Shown here: one piece after another, positions 44,557 to 53,425 of the stretch
Layout of the letters: each line of letters starts with the position of its first letter
Position numbering within the stretch: position 1 is the first letter of the stretch
Source of the DNA: Streptomyces sp. NBC_00377
GTDB taxonomy: Bacteria; Actinomycetota; Actinomycetes; Streptomycetales; Streptomycetaceae
Length of the DNA: 64,000 bases
Assembly: GCF_036075115.1 (NCBI RefSeq)
Contig: NZ_CP107958.1
Coordinates: 1,302,001 to 1,366,000, forward strand
Direction: 5' to 3'
Made by a program: the position numbers and the translations under genes
Notes under the pieces: model-generated
Database searches by the model: none
What the model saw: only the letters and a program-made list of their open reading frames with translations
Told to the model about the DNA's origin: nothing

Positions 44557-46665
44557 ATGGGGGCCATGGATACCAAGGAGACCAAGAGGTCTATGGGGAC
44601 CGCGAAGAGGGGGACGGGTGTGCGGCGCGGGCGGGCCGTGCCCTGGCTCGTGCTCGGGCTGTGGATCGGGGTGCTCGCGATCGTCGGCCCGTTCGCGGCG
44701 AAGCTCTCCGAGGTGCAGCACGACCGGATCACCGACTATCTGCCGGCGAACGCCGACTCGACCCAGGTCGCCAAGATCGAGGACAAGCTGCCGGGCGGCG
44801 AGATCACAGAGCTGGTCCTCGTCTACCACCGCGACGGCGGACTCACCGCGGCCGACAAGGCGACGGCGGCCGAACAGGCCGACCGGATCGCAGGCGAGCA
44901 CGTCCTGACGGCCACCCCGCAGGGCGTACCGTCCGCCGACGGCGCCACGCTCATGTACCCGGTGACCAGCAACGAGCCCGGCACCGACGAGAAGAAACGG
45001 GACGCCCTCGTCCATGACGTGCGGGAAGTCGCGCACAGCGAAGGCGGGTTGAGCGTCAAGGTGGGCGGGCCGGCGGCAATGGCCACCGACGCCGGCGAGG
45101 TCTACGACTCGCTCGGCGGACCGCTCCTCTACACCACCGTCGCCGTGGTCGCCCTGCTCCTGATCCTCATCTACCGCAGCCCGGTGCTGTGGCTGGTCCC
45201 GCTCGTCGTCGCGGGCATCGCCGACTACATGTCGATGAGCGTCGCCTACGGCCTCAACCAGGCCTTCGGTACGACGGTTTCGGGCCAGAGCTCGGGCATC
45301 ATGACGATCCTCGTCTTCGGCGCGGGCACGGACTACGCCCTCCTCCTCGTCTCCCGATACCGCGAGGAACTGCGGCGCGTGGAGCAGCCGTTCGACGCCA
45401 TGGTGGTCGCCCTGCGCGGCTGCGGGCCCGCCGTCCTCGCGTCCTCCGGCACGGTCGCCGCCGGTGTGCTGTGCCTGCTCGCCGCCGACCTCAACTCCAG
45501 CCGAAGCATGGGCCCGTTGGGCGCGGTGGGCGTGCTGTGCGCGCTCGTCACCATGCTGACCTTGCTCCCCGCGATCCTGGTACTGCTGGGCCGCCGGGTG
45601 TTCTGGCCACTGGTTCCCGCATACGGCAGCACACCCAAGACGCCCCGCCTGTCACTGTTCGCCGCGATGGGCAGCTCCGCCGGACGCCGGCCCCGGGTGG
45701 TCCTCGCGAGCGGCGCGGTCCTGCTCGGCGCGCTCGCCCTGGGCATGCTGAACCTGCCGGGACCGGGCAAGGAGGAGGACTCCTTCGTCGACAAGCCGGA
45801 GTCCGTCGTCGCGATGCAGACCCTCGCCGAGGCCTATCCCGACCGGGGCAGCCAGCCCATCAGCGTCATCACCCCGGCCGGACGGGCCGACAAGACCCTG
45901 ACCACGATCCGGAGTGCCGACGGGATCAGCGACGCACGAAAGGAACGTACGGGGGGCGGCTGGACCGAGATCACCGTCTTCGCGAAGGACGCGCCCCAGT
46001 CGGCGGCCGAGACCACGACCATCGAGAAGTTGAGGGCGGACCTGAAGGGCTCCTACGTCGGCGGGCCGAGCGCCCAGCAGATCGACCTGGTCGACACCAA
46101 CGCACGGGACGTATGGGTGGTGGTCCCCATCGTGCTGCTGTCCGTGCTGCTGATCCTGATCGCGCTGCTGCGCTCGCTCGTCGCGCCGCTGATGCTGGTG
46201 GTCGCCGTGGTCGCGGTGTGGGGGGCCTCGCTCGGTGTCGGCGGAATGGTGTTCGGCCCGCTCCTCGGCTTCGACGGCACGGACCCCGGACTCGGCCTGC
46301 TGTCCTTTGTGTTCCTGGTCGCCCTCGGCGTCGACTACGGCATCTTCCTCATGCACCGGATGCGCGAGGAGTCCCTGCGGGGCGCGGAACCGGCGACGGC
46401 CGCTCTCACCGCGCTGCGCACGACGGGCGGCGTCATCGCCTCCGCCGGGCTGGTCCTCGCGGCGACCTTCGCGGTGCTGACCAACATGGGCCTCGTGCAA
46501 CTCGTCGAACTCGGGTTCGTGATCGCGGTCGGGGTGCTCCTGGACACCTTCCTCGTCCGGACGTACCTGGTGACGAGCGCGAGCGTGGCGCTGGGCCGCC
46601 GGGTGTGGTGGCCGGGCGCGCTGTCCCGCAGGCCCGACCCGGACGCCGTACGACCGGAACGGTAG
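44557..46665 (+). CDS. MMPL/RND-family membrane exporter
   Basis: 702 residues from the ATG at 44557 (GGGGAGGG upstream). Two repeats of one span, a large extracellular domain and about five spans, as in MMPL proteins. Each repeat carries the proton-relay block with its conserved Asp-Tyr: FGAGTDYALLLVSRYREEL in the first half and LVALGVDYGIFLMHRMREE in the second. It would export lipids or drugs using the proton gradient. Stop is followed by a hairpin, then by a histidine kinase and response regulator, which likely control it through the upstream palindrome. Confidence 0.92.
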   Translation: MGAMDTKETKRSMGTAKRGTGVRRGRAVPWLVLGLWIGVLAIVGPFAAKLSEVQHDRITDYLPANADSTQVAKIEDKLPGGEITELVLVYHRDGGLTAADKATAAEQADRIAGEHVLTATPQGVPSADGATLMYPVTSNEPGTDEKKRDALVHDVREVAHSEGGLSVKVGGPAAMATDAGEVYDSLGGPLLYTTVAVVALLLILIYRSPVLWLVPLVVAGIADYMSMSVAYGLNQAFGTTVSGQSSGIMTILVFGAGTDYALLLVSRYREELRRVEQPFDAMVVALRGCGPAVLASSGTVAAGVLCLLAADLNSSRSMGPLGAVGVLCALVTMLTLLPAILVLLGRRVFWPLVPAYGSTPKTPRLSLFAAMGSSAGRRPRVVLASGAVLLGALALGMLNLPGPGKEEDSFVDKPESVVAMQTLAEAYPDRGSQPISVITPAGRADKTLTTIRSADGISDARKERTGGGWTEITVFAKDAPQSAAETTTIEKLRADLKGSYVGGPSAQQIDLVDTNARDVWVVVPIVLLSVLLILIALLRSLVAPLMLVVAVVAVWGASLGVGGMVFGPLLGFDGTDPGLGLLSFVFLVALGVDYGIFLMHRMREESLRGAEPATAALTALRTTGGVIASAGLVLAATFAVLTNMGLVQLVELGFVIAVGVLLDTFLVRTYLVTSASVALGRRVWWPGALSRRPDPDAVRPER

Positions 46666-46695
46666 CCGGAACCCATATGACATCCGTCGTACGAG

Positions 46696-46734
46696 CCGAT
46701 GGGCGCCCCTCCCTGACGGCGGGGCGCCCATCGG
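46696..46734 (+). terminator. Strong intercistronic hairpin between MMPL and kinase genes
   Basis: Perfect 14-bp arms (CCGATGGGCGCCCC and complement) with an 11-nt loop, 30 bp after the MMPL stop. It ends directly before the ribosome-binding site GGAGGA of the kinase, so it can terminate the MMPL transcript or attenuate readthrough. It also argues against the kinase starting at 46677. Confidence 0.75.
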
Positions 46735-46748
46735 CGGAGGATGGCCCC

Positions 46749-48065
46749 GTGCAGGCGACGACGACCACCAACACGACCATGAACACCCATACGACCACGA
46801 ACACCGGAAGAGAAGCCCCAGTCGGGTGGGGCGAGCGGATCATGGCGGCGATCATCCGCGACCCGCGCAGCGCCCCGCACGCGATCCGCAACGACGTGCT
46901 GCTGGCGCTGACCGGCGCGCTGACCGGCGCGCTCATCGCCCTGTTCACCGGCGAGGGAAGCATCCATCCGGACGTACTCGACGAGGGCAGACGCCCAGAC
47001 GCGCTCGGCTGGGCGCTGCTGCTCGGCGCGTACGTGCCGATCGTGTGGCGGCGGCGCCGTCCGATGCTGGTGCTCGTGGCCCTGCTGGCGTTCGTCGTGC
47101 CGTACCACGCGCTCGACTACAACCACTCCGCGCCGACCCCGGCCTCGTACATCGTGCTGTACACGGTCGCCGTCACCGGCCGCCCGCTGCGCACGATGGT
47201 GACCGGAGTCGTGGTCCTCGGCATCGCCCTGAGCGTGATGCTCACCGTGAACAGGCACCAGGCCATTGAACTGCTACAGACCTCCGGCTGGGTCATCGCC
47301 GTGCTCTTCCTCGGCATCGACGTCCGCTTCTACCGCCAGTACGTGTCGGCCATCGTCGAACGCGCCGAACGGGCCGAACGTACGCGCGAGGAGGAGGCCC
47401 GCCGCCGTGTCGCCGAGGAACGCCTGCGCGTGGCCCGGGACCTGCACGACCTGCTGGCCCACACCATCACCCTCGTCGGCGTCCAGACGTCCGTGGCCGC
47501 CCACGTCCTGGCCGCCGACCCGGGCCGCCTGGACCGCGCGGCCGTCGCCAGGGCCCTGGACGACATCGCCGAGACCTGCCGTACGGCGCGCGGTGAACTG
47601 CGTACGACGCTGGAGGTGCTGCGGGCCGGCCAGGGCGAGGGCCGCGGCCCGCTCCCCGGCCTGGCCGGTCTGCCCGACCTCGCGGAAACCGCGCGGGCGG
47701 CGGGCGCCGAGGTCGAGCTGGCGGTACGGGTGGCGGAGGCACCTCCTGCCGCGGGCGCGGCGGCCTACCGGATCGTCCAGGAGGCGCTCACGAACGCCGT
47801 ACGGCATGGGGGACGGGAGGATCTGACGGTACGGGTGCTGCTGTACGAGGATGAGGGCGCGCTGCGGGTGGAGGTGACGGACGACGGGGCCGGGGACGCG
47901 GGAAACATCCCGGGGACGGACGGGTTCGGGCTGGTGGGGATGCGCGAACGGGCGCGGAGCGTGGGCGGGACACTGGACGCGGGGCCGGGGAAGGGCGGGG
48001 GGTTCACGGTGAGCGCGGTACTGCCGTTGCCGATGAACAGGGAGAGAGCGGAGGGGGCCAGGTGA
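46749..48065 (+). CDS. Sensor histidine kinase (HisKA_3, NarL-type system)
   Basis: 438 residues. The GTG at 46749 follows GGAGGA at 8 bp; an ATG at 46677 would run through the hairpin. After a Thr/Asn-rich start come about four to five membrane spans (about 45-195), a coiled linker (VERAERAERTREEEARRR), the H-box RVARDLHDLLAHTITLVGVQ with the phospho-acceptor His, and the ATPase domain (IVQEALTNAVRHG, VTDDGAGDAG, GFGLVGMRERA). Membrane stimulus unknown; it should phosphorylate the regulator encoded directly downstream, whose start overlaps its stop by 4 bp. Confidence 0.92.
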   Translation: MQATTTTNTTMNTHTTTNTGREAPVGWGERIMAAIIRDPRSAPHAIRNDVLLALTGALTGALIALFTGEGSIHPDVLDEGRRPDALGWALLLGAYVPIVWRRRRPMLVLVALLAFVVPYHALDYNHSAPTPASYIVLYTVAVTGRPLRTMVTGVVVLGIALSVMLTVNRHQAIELLQTSGWVIAVLFLGIDVRFYRQYVSAIVERAERAERTREEEARRRVAEERLRVARDLHDLLAHTITLVGVQTSVAAHVLAADPGRLDRAAVARALDDIAETCRTARGELRTTLEVLRAGQGEGRGPLPGLAGLPDLAETARAAGAEVELAVRVAEAPPAAGAAAYRIVQEALTNAVRHGGREDLTVRVLLYEDEGALRVEVTDDGAGDAGNIPGTDGFGLVGMRERARSVGGTLDAGPGKGGGFTVSAVLPLPMNRERAEGAR

Positions 48066-48730
48066 CGGCCATTCGGGTACTGCTGGCCGATGACCAGACG
48101 CTCGTACGGGCGGCGTTCGCGATGCTCGTCGAGTCGGCGCCGGGCATGGAGGTGGTGGGACAGGCGGGAACCGGCCGCCAGGCCGTCGAACTGGCCCGGA
48201 GTGCCCGCGCCGACCTGGTCGTCATGGACCTCCGGATGCCCGACCTCGACGGTATCGAGGCGACCCGTCTGATCGCCGCCGACGAGGACCTGGCGGGCGT
48301 GAAGGTGCTGGTCCTGACGACGTACGACACGGACGATCACGTGGTGGAGGCGCTGCGCGCGGGCGCGTCGGGCTTCCTGGTCAAGGACACCAGGCCCGCG
48401 GACCTCCTGGACGCGATCCGCACGGTGGCGGCGGGCGAGGCCCTGCTCTCACCGGGTCCCACGGCCCGCCTGATCGCCCGCCTCCTGCGCAACGCCGAGG
48501 CACCGCCCCCGACGGGCGGCCCCGAATGCCTCTCGGAACGGGAACGCGGGGTGCTGAGACTGGTCGCCCGGGGCCTCAACAACACGGAGATCGCGGAAAC
48601 CCTGGGCCTGAGCCCCCTGACCGCGAAGACCCACGTCAGCCGGATCATGGGCAAGCTGGGCGCGCGGGACCGGGCCCAGCTGGTGATCGTGGCGTACGAG
48701 TCGGGGGTGGTGACACCGGGGGCGGGGTGA
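48062..48730 (+). CDS. LuxR/NarL-family response regulator
   Basis: 222 residues. Receiver: RVLLADDQTLVRAAFAMLVE with the acidic pocket, phospho-acceptor in DLVVMDLRMPDLDGIEATRL, VLVLTTYDTDDHVVEALRAG and LVKDTRP. C-terminal GerE-type helix-turn-helix: LSERERGVLRLVARGLNNTE, then IAETLGLSPLTAKTHVSRIM. GTG start overlapping the kinase stop. Probably activates or represses the MMPL gene; the palindrome at 44412 is the best candidate target. Confidence 0.94.
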   Translation: MTAIRVLLADDQTLVRAAFAMLVESAPGMEVVGQAGTGRQAVELARSARADLVVMDLRMPDLDGIEATRLIAADEDLAGVKVLVLTTYDTDDHVVEALRAGASGFLVKDTRPADLLDAIRTVAAGEALLSPGPTARLIARLLRNAEAPPPTGGPECLSERERGVLRLVARGLNNTEIAETLGLSPLTAKTHVSRIMGKLGARDRAQLVIVAYESGVVTPGAG

Positions 48731-48750
48731 GGTACGCGGGAAGGCCTGTG

Positions 48751-48809
48751 ACCAGGACGTGCCGGTGGGCCGGACCGTGGTGCGGTACGGCCCACCGGCA
48801 CGTCCTGGT
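48751..48809. terminator. Long bidirectional terminator between convergent genes
   Basis: Perfect 22-bp inverted repeat (48751-48772 with 48788-48809), and after one unpaired base on each side the loop pairs again (ACCG with CGGT), leaving five bases. It lies 20 bp after the response regulator stop and just before the end of the broken FadR-type gene on the other strand. Confidence 0.85.
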
Positions 48810-48816
48810 CCACACA

Positions 48817-49455
48817 TCATCCGAACAGGCGCCGTTGGATCTCCCGTCGGTAGTCCTCCAGCGTCCGGTCGAGGTGTACCGCCGTGGCGTCGGCGGCCTC
48901 GTCGGGTCGGCCGTCGTGAATGGCGCGGTAGATCGCCTCGTGTTCCTCGACCGCGGCCGCGGTGCCCTCGCCGAGGCTGTCGTGGATGCCGATCGCGCTG
49001 GACCGGCGCTGCAACCGGCGGGCGTCACGCACCGCGCTGCCGAGCAAGGTGTTGTGCGAGGCCGCGGCCACCGCCGTGTGGAAGTCGTCGTCGCCCTGGT
49101 TGAAGACGTCGACCTCGCCATGGACGTACCCGTGCCGGCACTGCTGCATGGCGACCTCGACGGCGCGCAGTTCGGCGGGCGTGGCACGGGTGGCCGCGAG
49201 CCTCGCGGCGGCCATCTCCTGAACCCTTCGGAACTCGAACAGCATGAGCACGTGATCGAGGTCCACGGGCCGGAAGAAGCCGCCCCAGCGACTGGTGATC
49301 AGCATGCCGTCGTCGTCCGCTCGAACAGTCCGCGCCCCTTGTGCGCCCGGACCCGGCCGAGCGCCGAGAGGATTTTCACGGCTTCCCGGACCACCGCTCG
49401 GCTGGTGTCCAGCTGCTGGGCCAGATCGTTCTCGGTGGGCATCCGGTCGCCGGGG
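48817..49455 (-). pseudogene. FadR-type GntR regulator, frameshifted and missing its 5' end
   Basis: The first frame carries most of the winged helix (GDRMPTENDLAQQLDTSRAV, then VREAVKILSALGRVRAHKGR) and runs out of frame near 49318, where relatives read KGRGLFVADDEGML. From there another frame supplies the FCD ligand domain to the stop: WGGFFRPVDLDHVLMLFEFR, FNQGDDDFHTAVAAASHN and HLDRTLEDYRREIQRRL. A single-base loss explains the break. The first helix and start codon are also absent, replaced by sequence belonging to a DUF5134 gene. The FCD part alone might be expressed from an internal start. Confidence 0.75.
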
Positions 49456-49793
49456 CACTGTGGTTCCCGCTGACCTCGGTCCTGAGCCGCCGGGGCTCCC
49501 GGCTGGTCCGCCTCGTGCGGAGGTCGCCCTACGCGGTGGGCATGCTCGCCATGGCGTGGATGCCGGTGAGGCATGACGGCCTGACGGACGCGCGGACCGG
49601 CGACGCCATCACCGGCGTCCTGGCGCTCTGTCTCCTGGCCTACGCGCTCCGGTCGCTGACCCGGGACATGCCCGGACTGGGCGGAGCGTCGGGCCGGGTG
49701 GGCGTCTCCACCGGCATCGGCGGCCCTTGCGACCGTTTCTGGCACGGATCGACGGCCATGGGCACGGCCATCATGCTGCTCATGCGCCACTGA
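49456..49793 (+). pseudogene. C-terminal part of a DUF5134-type membrane protein
   Basis: Open frame giving several hydrophobic segments: a Met/Ala-rich span (YAVGMLAMAWMP), GDAITGVLALCLLAYALRSL and, at the end, HGSTAMGTAIMLLMRH, typical of the DUF5134 C-terminus. There is no start; the 5' part is missing and the sequence abuts the truncated regulator on the opposite strand. Confidence 0.6.
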
Positions 49794-50320
49794 CACCGGG
49801 TGGCACCCGGTGGCACCCGGTGGCACCCGGTGGCACCGGACAGTCATGGTGTCTGTCACGGCCCGGTTGCCTCCTGCCCAGCCTTCCGAGCCACCCGTCC
49901 GATGCGGTGCCGCTGCATCAGCCCGACCGACAGTGCAGTCACTCGACGCCCGCAGCAACCTCGACGGCACCCCGGACACGGTGCTCGCGGTCATCCGCCC
50001 CCACCACAGCACGACCGCCGCACGGCCTTCGCTCATCCCGGTGTCCGCTCCGCTCGGGCCGTGCGAGTCCGAGGCAGAGATCCCATGACGCCGCCGACCC
50101 TCTGCCGAACCGACACACCACTCGGATGCCTGTCACCGTGTGACACCGTGTCTTTTCCGGTCCGCGCGTCACCCGGACGGCGCGCAGCGCATGCGACGGC
50201 CCGTGACCCGGGACCGGCTGCCGACTGCCGACTGCCGACTGCCGGCGGTCGAGCCCCTCCGGCGGGCTCATGCGGCCACCCGATGACCCGACCTGCGGCC
50301 CGGAATCACAGCACCCCTGG
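49794..50320. other. Non-coding stretch with short tandem repeats
   Basis: A 10-bp unit (TGGCACCCGG) repeats four times at 49801-49839, and a 7-bp unit (CTGCCGA) about four times near 50218-50245. Near 50137-50150 ACCGTGTGACACCGTG repeats part of itself. No gene seen. Confidence 0.7.
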
Positions 50321-50367
50321 TTGACACCCCTGCGACACCTCCACCATGCTTGTACTAATTCATTAAT
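50321..50367 (+). promoter_or_regulatory. Promoter and operator-like dyad of the YtrA-type operon
   Basis: TTGACA at 50321-50326 is a consensus -35 element, with CATGCT 18 bp further as a weak -10. Just downstream, TACTAAT and ATTAATG form an imperfect dyad around TC (50353-50367), AT-rich in a GC-rich context, as expected of an autoregulatory GntR/YtrA operator. Confidence 0.5.
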
Positions 50368-50396
50368 GGAAATACGCTGGATCAGGGGAAGGCGAT

Positions 50397-50837
50397 GTGA
50401 TCGAGTACCGGATCGACCGCGGCAGCGGCGTACCGGCCTACGTGCAGATCGTCGAGCAGACCGAACGGGCGCTCCGGATGGGCACCCTGCGGGTCGGGGA
50501 CAAGCTGCCCACGGCCAGGGAAGTGGTGGCGGCGACCGCCATCAACCCCAACACCGTCCTGCGGGCCTACCGCGACATGGAGCAGGCCGGTCTGGTCGAA
50601 CTGCGCCGTGGCCTGGGGACCTTCGTCACGCGGTCACTCGCCCGGCCCGGCGCCGAGGACGACTCGCCGCTGCGCAGGGAGATCATCGACTGGGTGGCAC
50701 GCGCACGGGCCGAGGGGCTGGAGCGGGCCGATCTCCTCGCCCTCGTCACAGCCACCCTGGACGCCTACGCCAATGAGCACGAGCACGAGCACGACAGCAG
50801 AGCCCCGGGCGACCGGGAACGAAAGGAGGACCCATGA
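50397..50837 (+). CDS. YtrA-subfamily GntR transcriptional regulator
   Basis: 146 residues. GTG start with GGGGAAGG 5 bp upstream. The winged helix is intact: IDRGSGVPAYVQIVEQTERA, LRVGDKLPTAREVVAATAIN, PNTVLRAYRDMEQAGLVELR and RGLGTFV; the short C-terminal helical part (about 85-125) is the YtrA dimerisation arm. Such regulators repress the ABC transporter operon they head, and the next gene overlaps by 4 bp. A His/Glu repeat (EHEHEHD) near the C-terminus could bind metal, but this is speculative. Confidence 0.93.
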   Translation: MIEYRIDRGSGVPAYVQIVEQTERALRMGTLRVGDKLPTAREVVAATAINPNTVLRAYRDMEQAGLVELRRGLGTFVTRSLARPGAEDDSPLRREIIDWVARARAEGLERADLLALVTATLDAYANEHEHEHDSRAPGDRERKEDP

Positions 50838-51745
50838 CCGGGCCTGACGCGCCGGCCGCGCTGAGCGCCACGGGACTCGGATTCAGGTACCGCAGACGGG
50901 GCGGCCCGGCGCTGCGGGACTGCGAGTTCACCGTACCCGCCGGCCGTGTCACCGCCCTCGTCGGACGCAACGGCGCCGGCAAGAGCACCCTGCTGCACCT
51001 GGCCGGCGGACTACTGCGGCCGCGCTCCGGCACACTGCGTGTGCAGGGCGTCGTACCCGGCACTGCCGAAGCCCGCGCCCGGGTCGCCCTGCTCACCCAG
51101 GACAAGCCGCTCTACCCGCGGTTCACCGTGGCGGACACCCTGCTGATGGGCGAGAGACTGAACTCCTCGTGGGACCGAACCACCGCCGAGCGGACCGTCC
51201 GCGAAGGCGGCATCCCACTCCACGCCCACGTCGGCGAGCTGTCCCCCGGACAGCGCACGCGCGTCGCACTCGCCCTGGCCCTGGGCAAGCGGCCCGAACT
51301 GCTGCTTCTGGACGAGCCGCTGGCCGACCTCGACCCCGTGGCACGAAGCGAGATCACGGCGGGGCTGATGGCCGAGGCCGCCGAACGCAGCATGAGCATC
51401 GTGCTGTCCTCGCACGTCCTGCCCGAACTCGAGGAGACCTGCGACCGGGTACTGGTCCTGCGGGACGGCCGCGTCGAACTGAGTGAGGACGCCGAGTCAC
51501 TGCGCGACAGCCACACGATACTGACCGGCCCTGTCGACCAGGCCGACACCCTGGCCAGGGAGCACGCAGTCGTACAGCGCCGCACGGCAGGCAGACAGCT
51601 GACCGCCCTGATACGGCAGGGCGGACCACTGCGGGGCGACTGGCACGTCGAACGGCCCAGGCTGGAGGACATCCTGATCGGCTACCTCGAGGCCGGAGCC
51701 CCGGGGCACCCCGCTCGGGGCGAGCGGACGCAGGTGGCGGCGTGA
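50834..51745 (+). CDS. ABC transporter ATP-binding protein
   Basis: 303 residues. Walker A VGRNGAGKSTLLHLAGGLL, Q-loop in LLTQDKPLYPRFTV, signature ELSPGQRTRVALALALG, Walker B ELLLLDEPLADLDPVARSE, H-loop VLSSHVLPELEETCD. The C-terminal ~80 residues are a regulatory extension seen in YtrB-type ATPases. It overlaps the regulator upstream and the permease downstream (GTGA), so one operon encodes the whole exporter. Substrate unknown; in related systems cell-wall antibiotics induce it. Confidence 0.93.
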   Translation: MTGPDAPAALSATGLGFRYRRRGGPALRDCEFTVPAGRVTALVGRNGAGKSTLLHLAGGLLRPRSGTLRVQGVVPGTAEARARVALLTQDKPLYPRFTVADTLLMGERLNSSWDRTTAERTVREGGIPLHAHVGELSPGQRTRVALALALGKRPELLLLDEPLADLDPVARSEITAGLMAEAAERSMSIVLSSHVLPELEETCDRVLVLRDGRVELSEDAESLRDSHTILTGPVDQADTLAREHAVVQRRTAGRQLTALIRQGGPLRGDWHVERPRLEDILIGYLEAGAPGHPARGERTQVAA

Positions 51746-52698
51746 AAGGCTCCCTCTGGCTCGCATGGCGCCAGCAGCGCGTGCTGGTCGGTATCGGCGC
51801 GGCCGCCCTGGTCGTGGCTGCGGCGATCGCCGCGTACTACCGGTCGGGCATGCTCGACGCCCTGCACAGCGGGCTGTTCGACGACTGCGGCACCGGGCCG
51901 CTGCACTGCAGCCGCTCCGACACCGGCCTGCCCCTGCTGCTGGACGTCGAGCCGCTGAAGTACCTCGGAGTGCTCAACATCGCCCTGCCCGTCGTCATCG
52001 GCGTCTTCTGGGGCGCTCCGCTGCTGGGCCGCGACCGGGAACTGGGCACCCACCGCATGGTCCTCGCCCAGAGCGTGAGCCGCGGTCAGTGGTTCGCCTC
52101 CCGGTCCGCCCTGGCCACGGCGACCACGATCGCCCTGTCCGGCCTGCTCGCGGGCGTGTTCAGCTGGTGGTGGCGACCGGCCGCCGACCGGAGCTACGGC
52201 CTCTTCTGGTACGACGTCACTGCCCTGAGCGGCTCGGGTCCCCGGGTCGTCGCGGCCGCCCTGTTCGGCCTGGCGAGCGGCACCCTGCTGGGCCTGCTGG
52301 CCCGCCGGGTCCTGGCGGCGATGGGTCTGACCCTGCTGGTGACGGGGCTGACGACGCTCCTGCTGGAGTGGGCGCACCGGACACGGCTGCTGGTCCCGCC
52401 GCACACCTACGTCAGCGCCGGCATCCTCCCCAAATCGCCGATGGGCGAGAAGTGGTCGACCGGCACCTACGGCCTGATCACCACTGGCGGCCGCCACGAC
52501 GACGTCCTGAACTGCCCCTTCCCGTCAGGCGCGGAGCTCAGGGAGTGCATGGCGACGCACGGTTACGTCGCCCGCTTCTACGAGGCCAACCCGGCCGGTG
52601 ACTACTGGACCTTCCAGTGGACCGACACCGCGATCCTCGGCGGCCTCGCCGTTGCGCTCACGGTCGTCACCGTGCTGCTCCTGCGCCGCCGCGTCTGA
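51742..52698 (+). CDS. ABC transporter permease (ABC-2-like)
   Basis: 318 residues with about six membrane spans: one at 17-35, then LGVLNIALPVVIGVFWGAPL, ATATTIALSGLLAGVFSWWW, AALFGLASGTLLGLLARRVL, AAMGLTLLVTGLTTLLLEWA and a last one at about 295-312. A large external loop (about 215-290) contains two Cys that could pair. Partner of the ATPase directly upstream. No downstream gene in the operon: a gutted methyltransferase follows 100 bp later. Confidence 0.88.
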   Translation: MKGSLWLAWRQQRVLVGIGAAALVVAAAIAAYYRSGMLDALHSGLFDDCGTGPLHCSRSDTGLPLLLDVEPLKYLGVLNIALPVVIGVFWGAPLLGRDRELGTHRMVLAQSVSRGQWFASRSALATATTIALSGLLAGVFSWWWRPAADRSYGLFWYDVTALSGSGPRVVAAALFGLASGTLLGLLARRVLAAMGLTLLVTGLTTLLLEWAHRTRLLVPPHTYVSAGILPKSPMGEKWSTGTYGLITTGGRHDDVLNCPFPSGAELRECMATHGYVARFYEANPAGDYWTFQWTDTAILGGLAVALTVVTVLLLRRRV

Positions 52699-52797
52699 CC
52701 GCGGCGACCGCGTCGAGGCCCGCCTTCTCCTTTTCCCGGCTCACTTCTCTCTTTCGTCCCCCACCGGGATCCCCTTTCGCACAGAGGTCGCTTCGCC

Positions 52798-53125
52798 ATG
52801 CCCGCTGACGCCAGGTCGCCGAGGACGCTGCGCAACAACCGCGCCGCCCCCACCCACCAGATCGGTTACGCCCTCCGCCACCCCGGTCGCGTCACGCCGT
52901 ACCTCCGACGGGGCGGCCGGGACGCCTGGCTGCGCCTGAAGCACGACGAATGCCTCGGGCACGAACACCAGGCTGGGAGAAGACTTCTGCTACCGCACCG
53001 AGACGCTTCTGAATCTGGCGCGCAGGCATGGCCTGCACGCCCGTCTCATGGAGGACTGGGAGAAGCGCCCGGACGGCCGGTCGAAGATACGGGTCAGCCG
53101 CTCCCCCCTGCCCACCGATCGAGAC
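52798..53125 (+). pseudogene. Class I SAM methyltransferase with its catalytic middle deleted
   Basis: An ATG at 52798 starts a frame with LRNNRAAPTHQIGYALRHPG and VTPYLRRGGRDAWLRLKHDE, the N-terminus of a known actinobacterial methyltransferase family. From 52973, in another frame, the sequence reads LGEDFCYRTETLLNLARRHG and LHARLMEDWEKRPDGRSKIR, its C-terminus. The SAM-binding core between them (normally well over 100 residues) is gone and the ends are out of frame. 53126-53425 shows no gene. Confidence 0.65.
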
Positions 53126-53425
53126 TGTCAGGTGCCTGACACGCAGAGCGGCGCAGGCGCGCCTGGCAGCAGCGATGACGGCGGCTGCCCATGACTCTCC
53201 GGGGACGCCCACCCCGCCCTCCTGGGGGAAGGCCGACCTCAGGGGTCAGGCGGGTGCCGCCCGACATGACCACTCCGCCGCTTCTGCGTCTTCCCGGTAC
53301 ATCCCTCTCTCCCTCTCACCCCCTCCTTGCCGGCCACTGAACCCACGGGCTGAGAGCAACCCGAGCGCCGTGCACGTCATCAGTAACCCCTGGCAGCAAC
53401 AACCCGAACCCGGGAAAGGTCTCGT

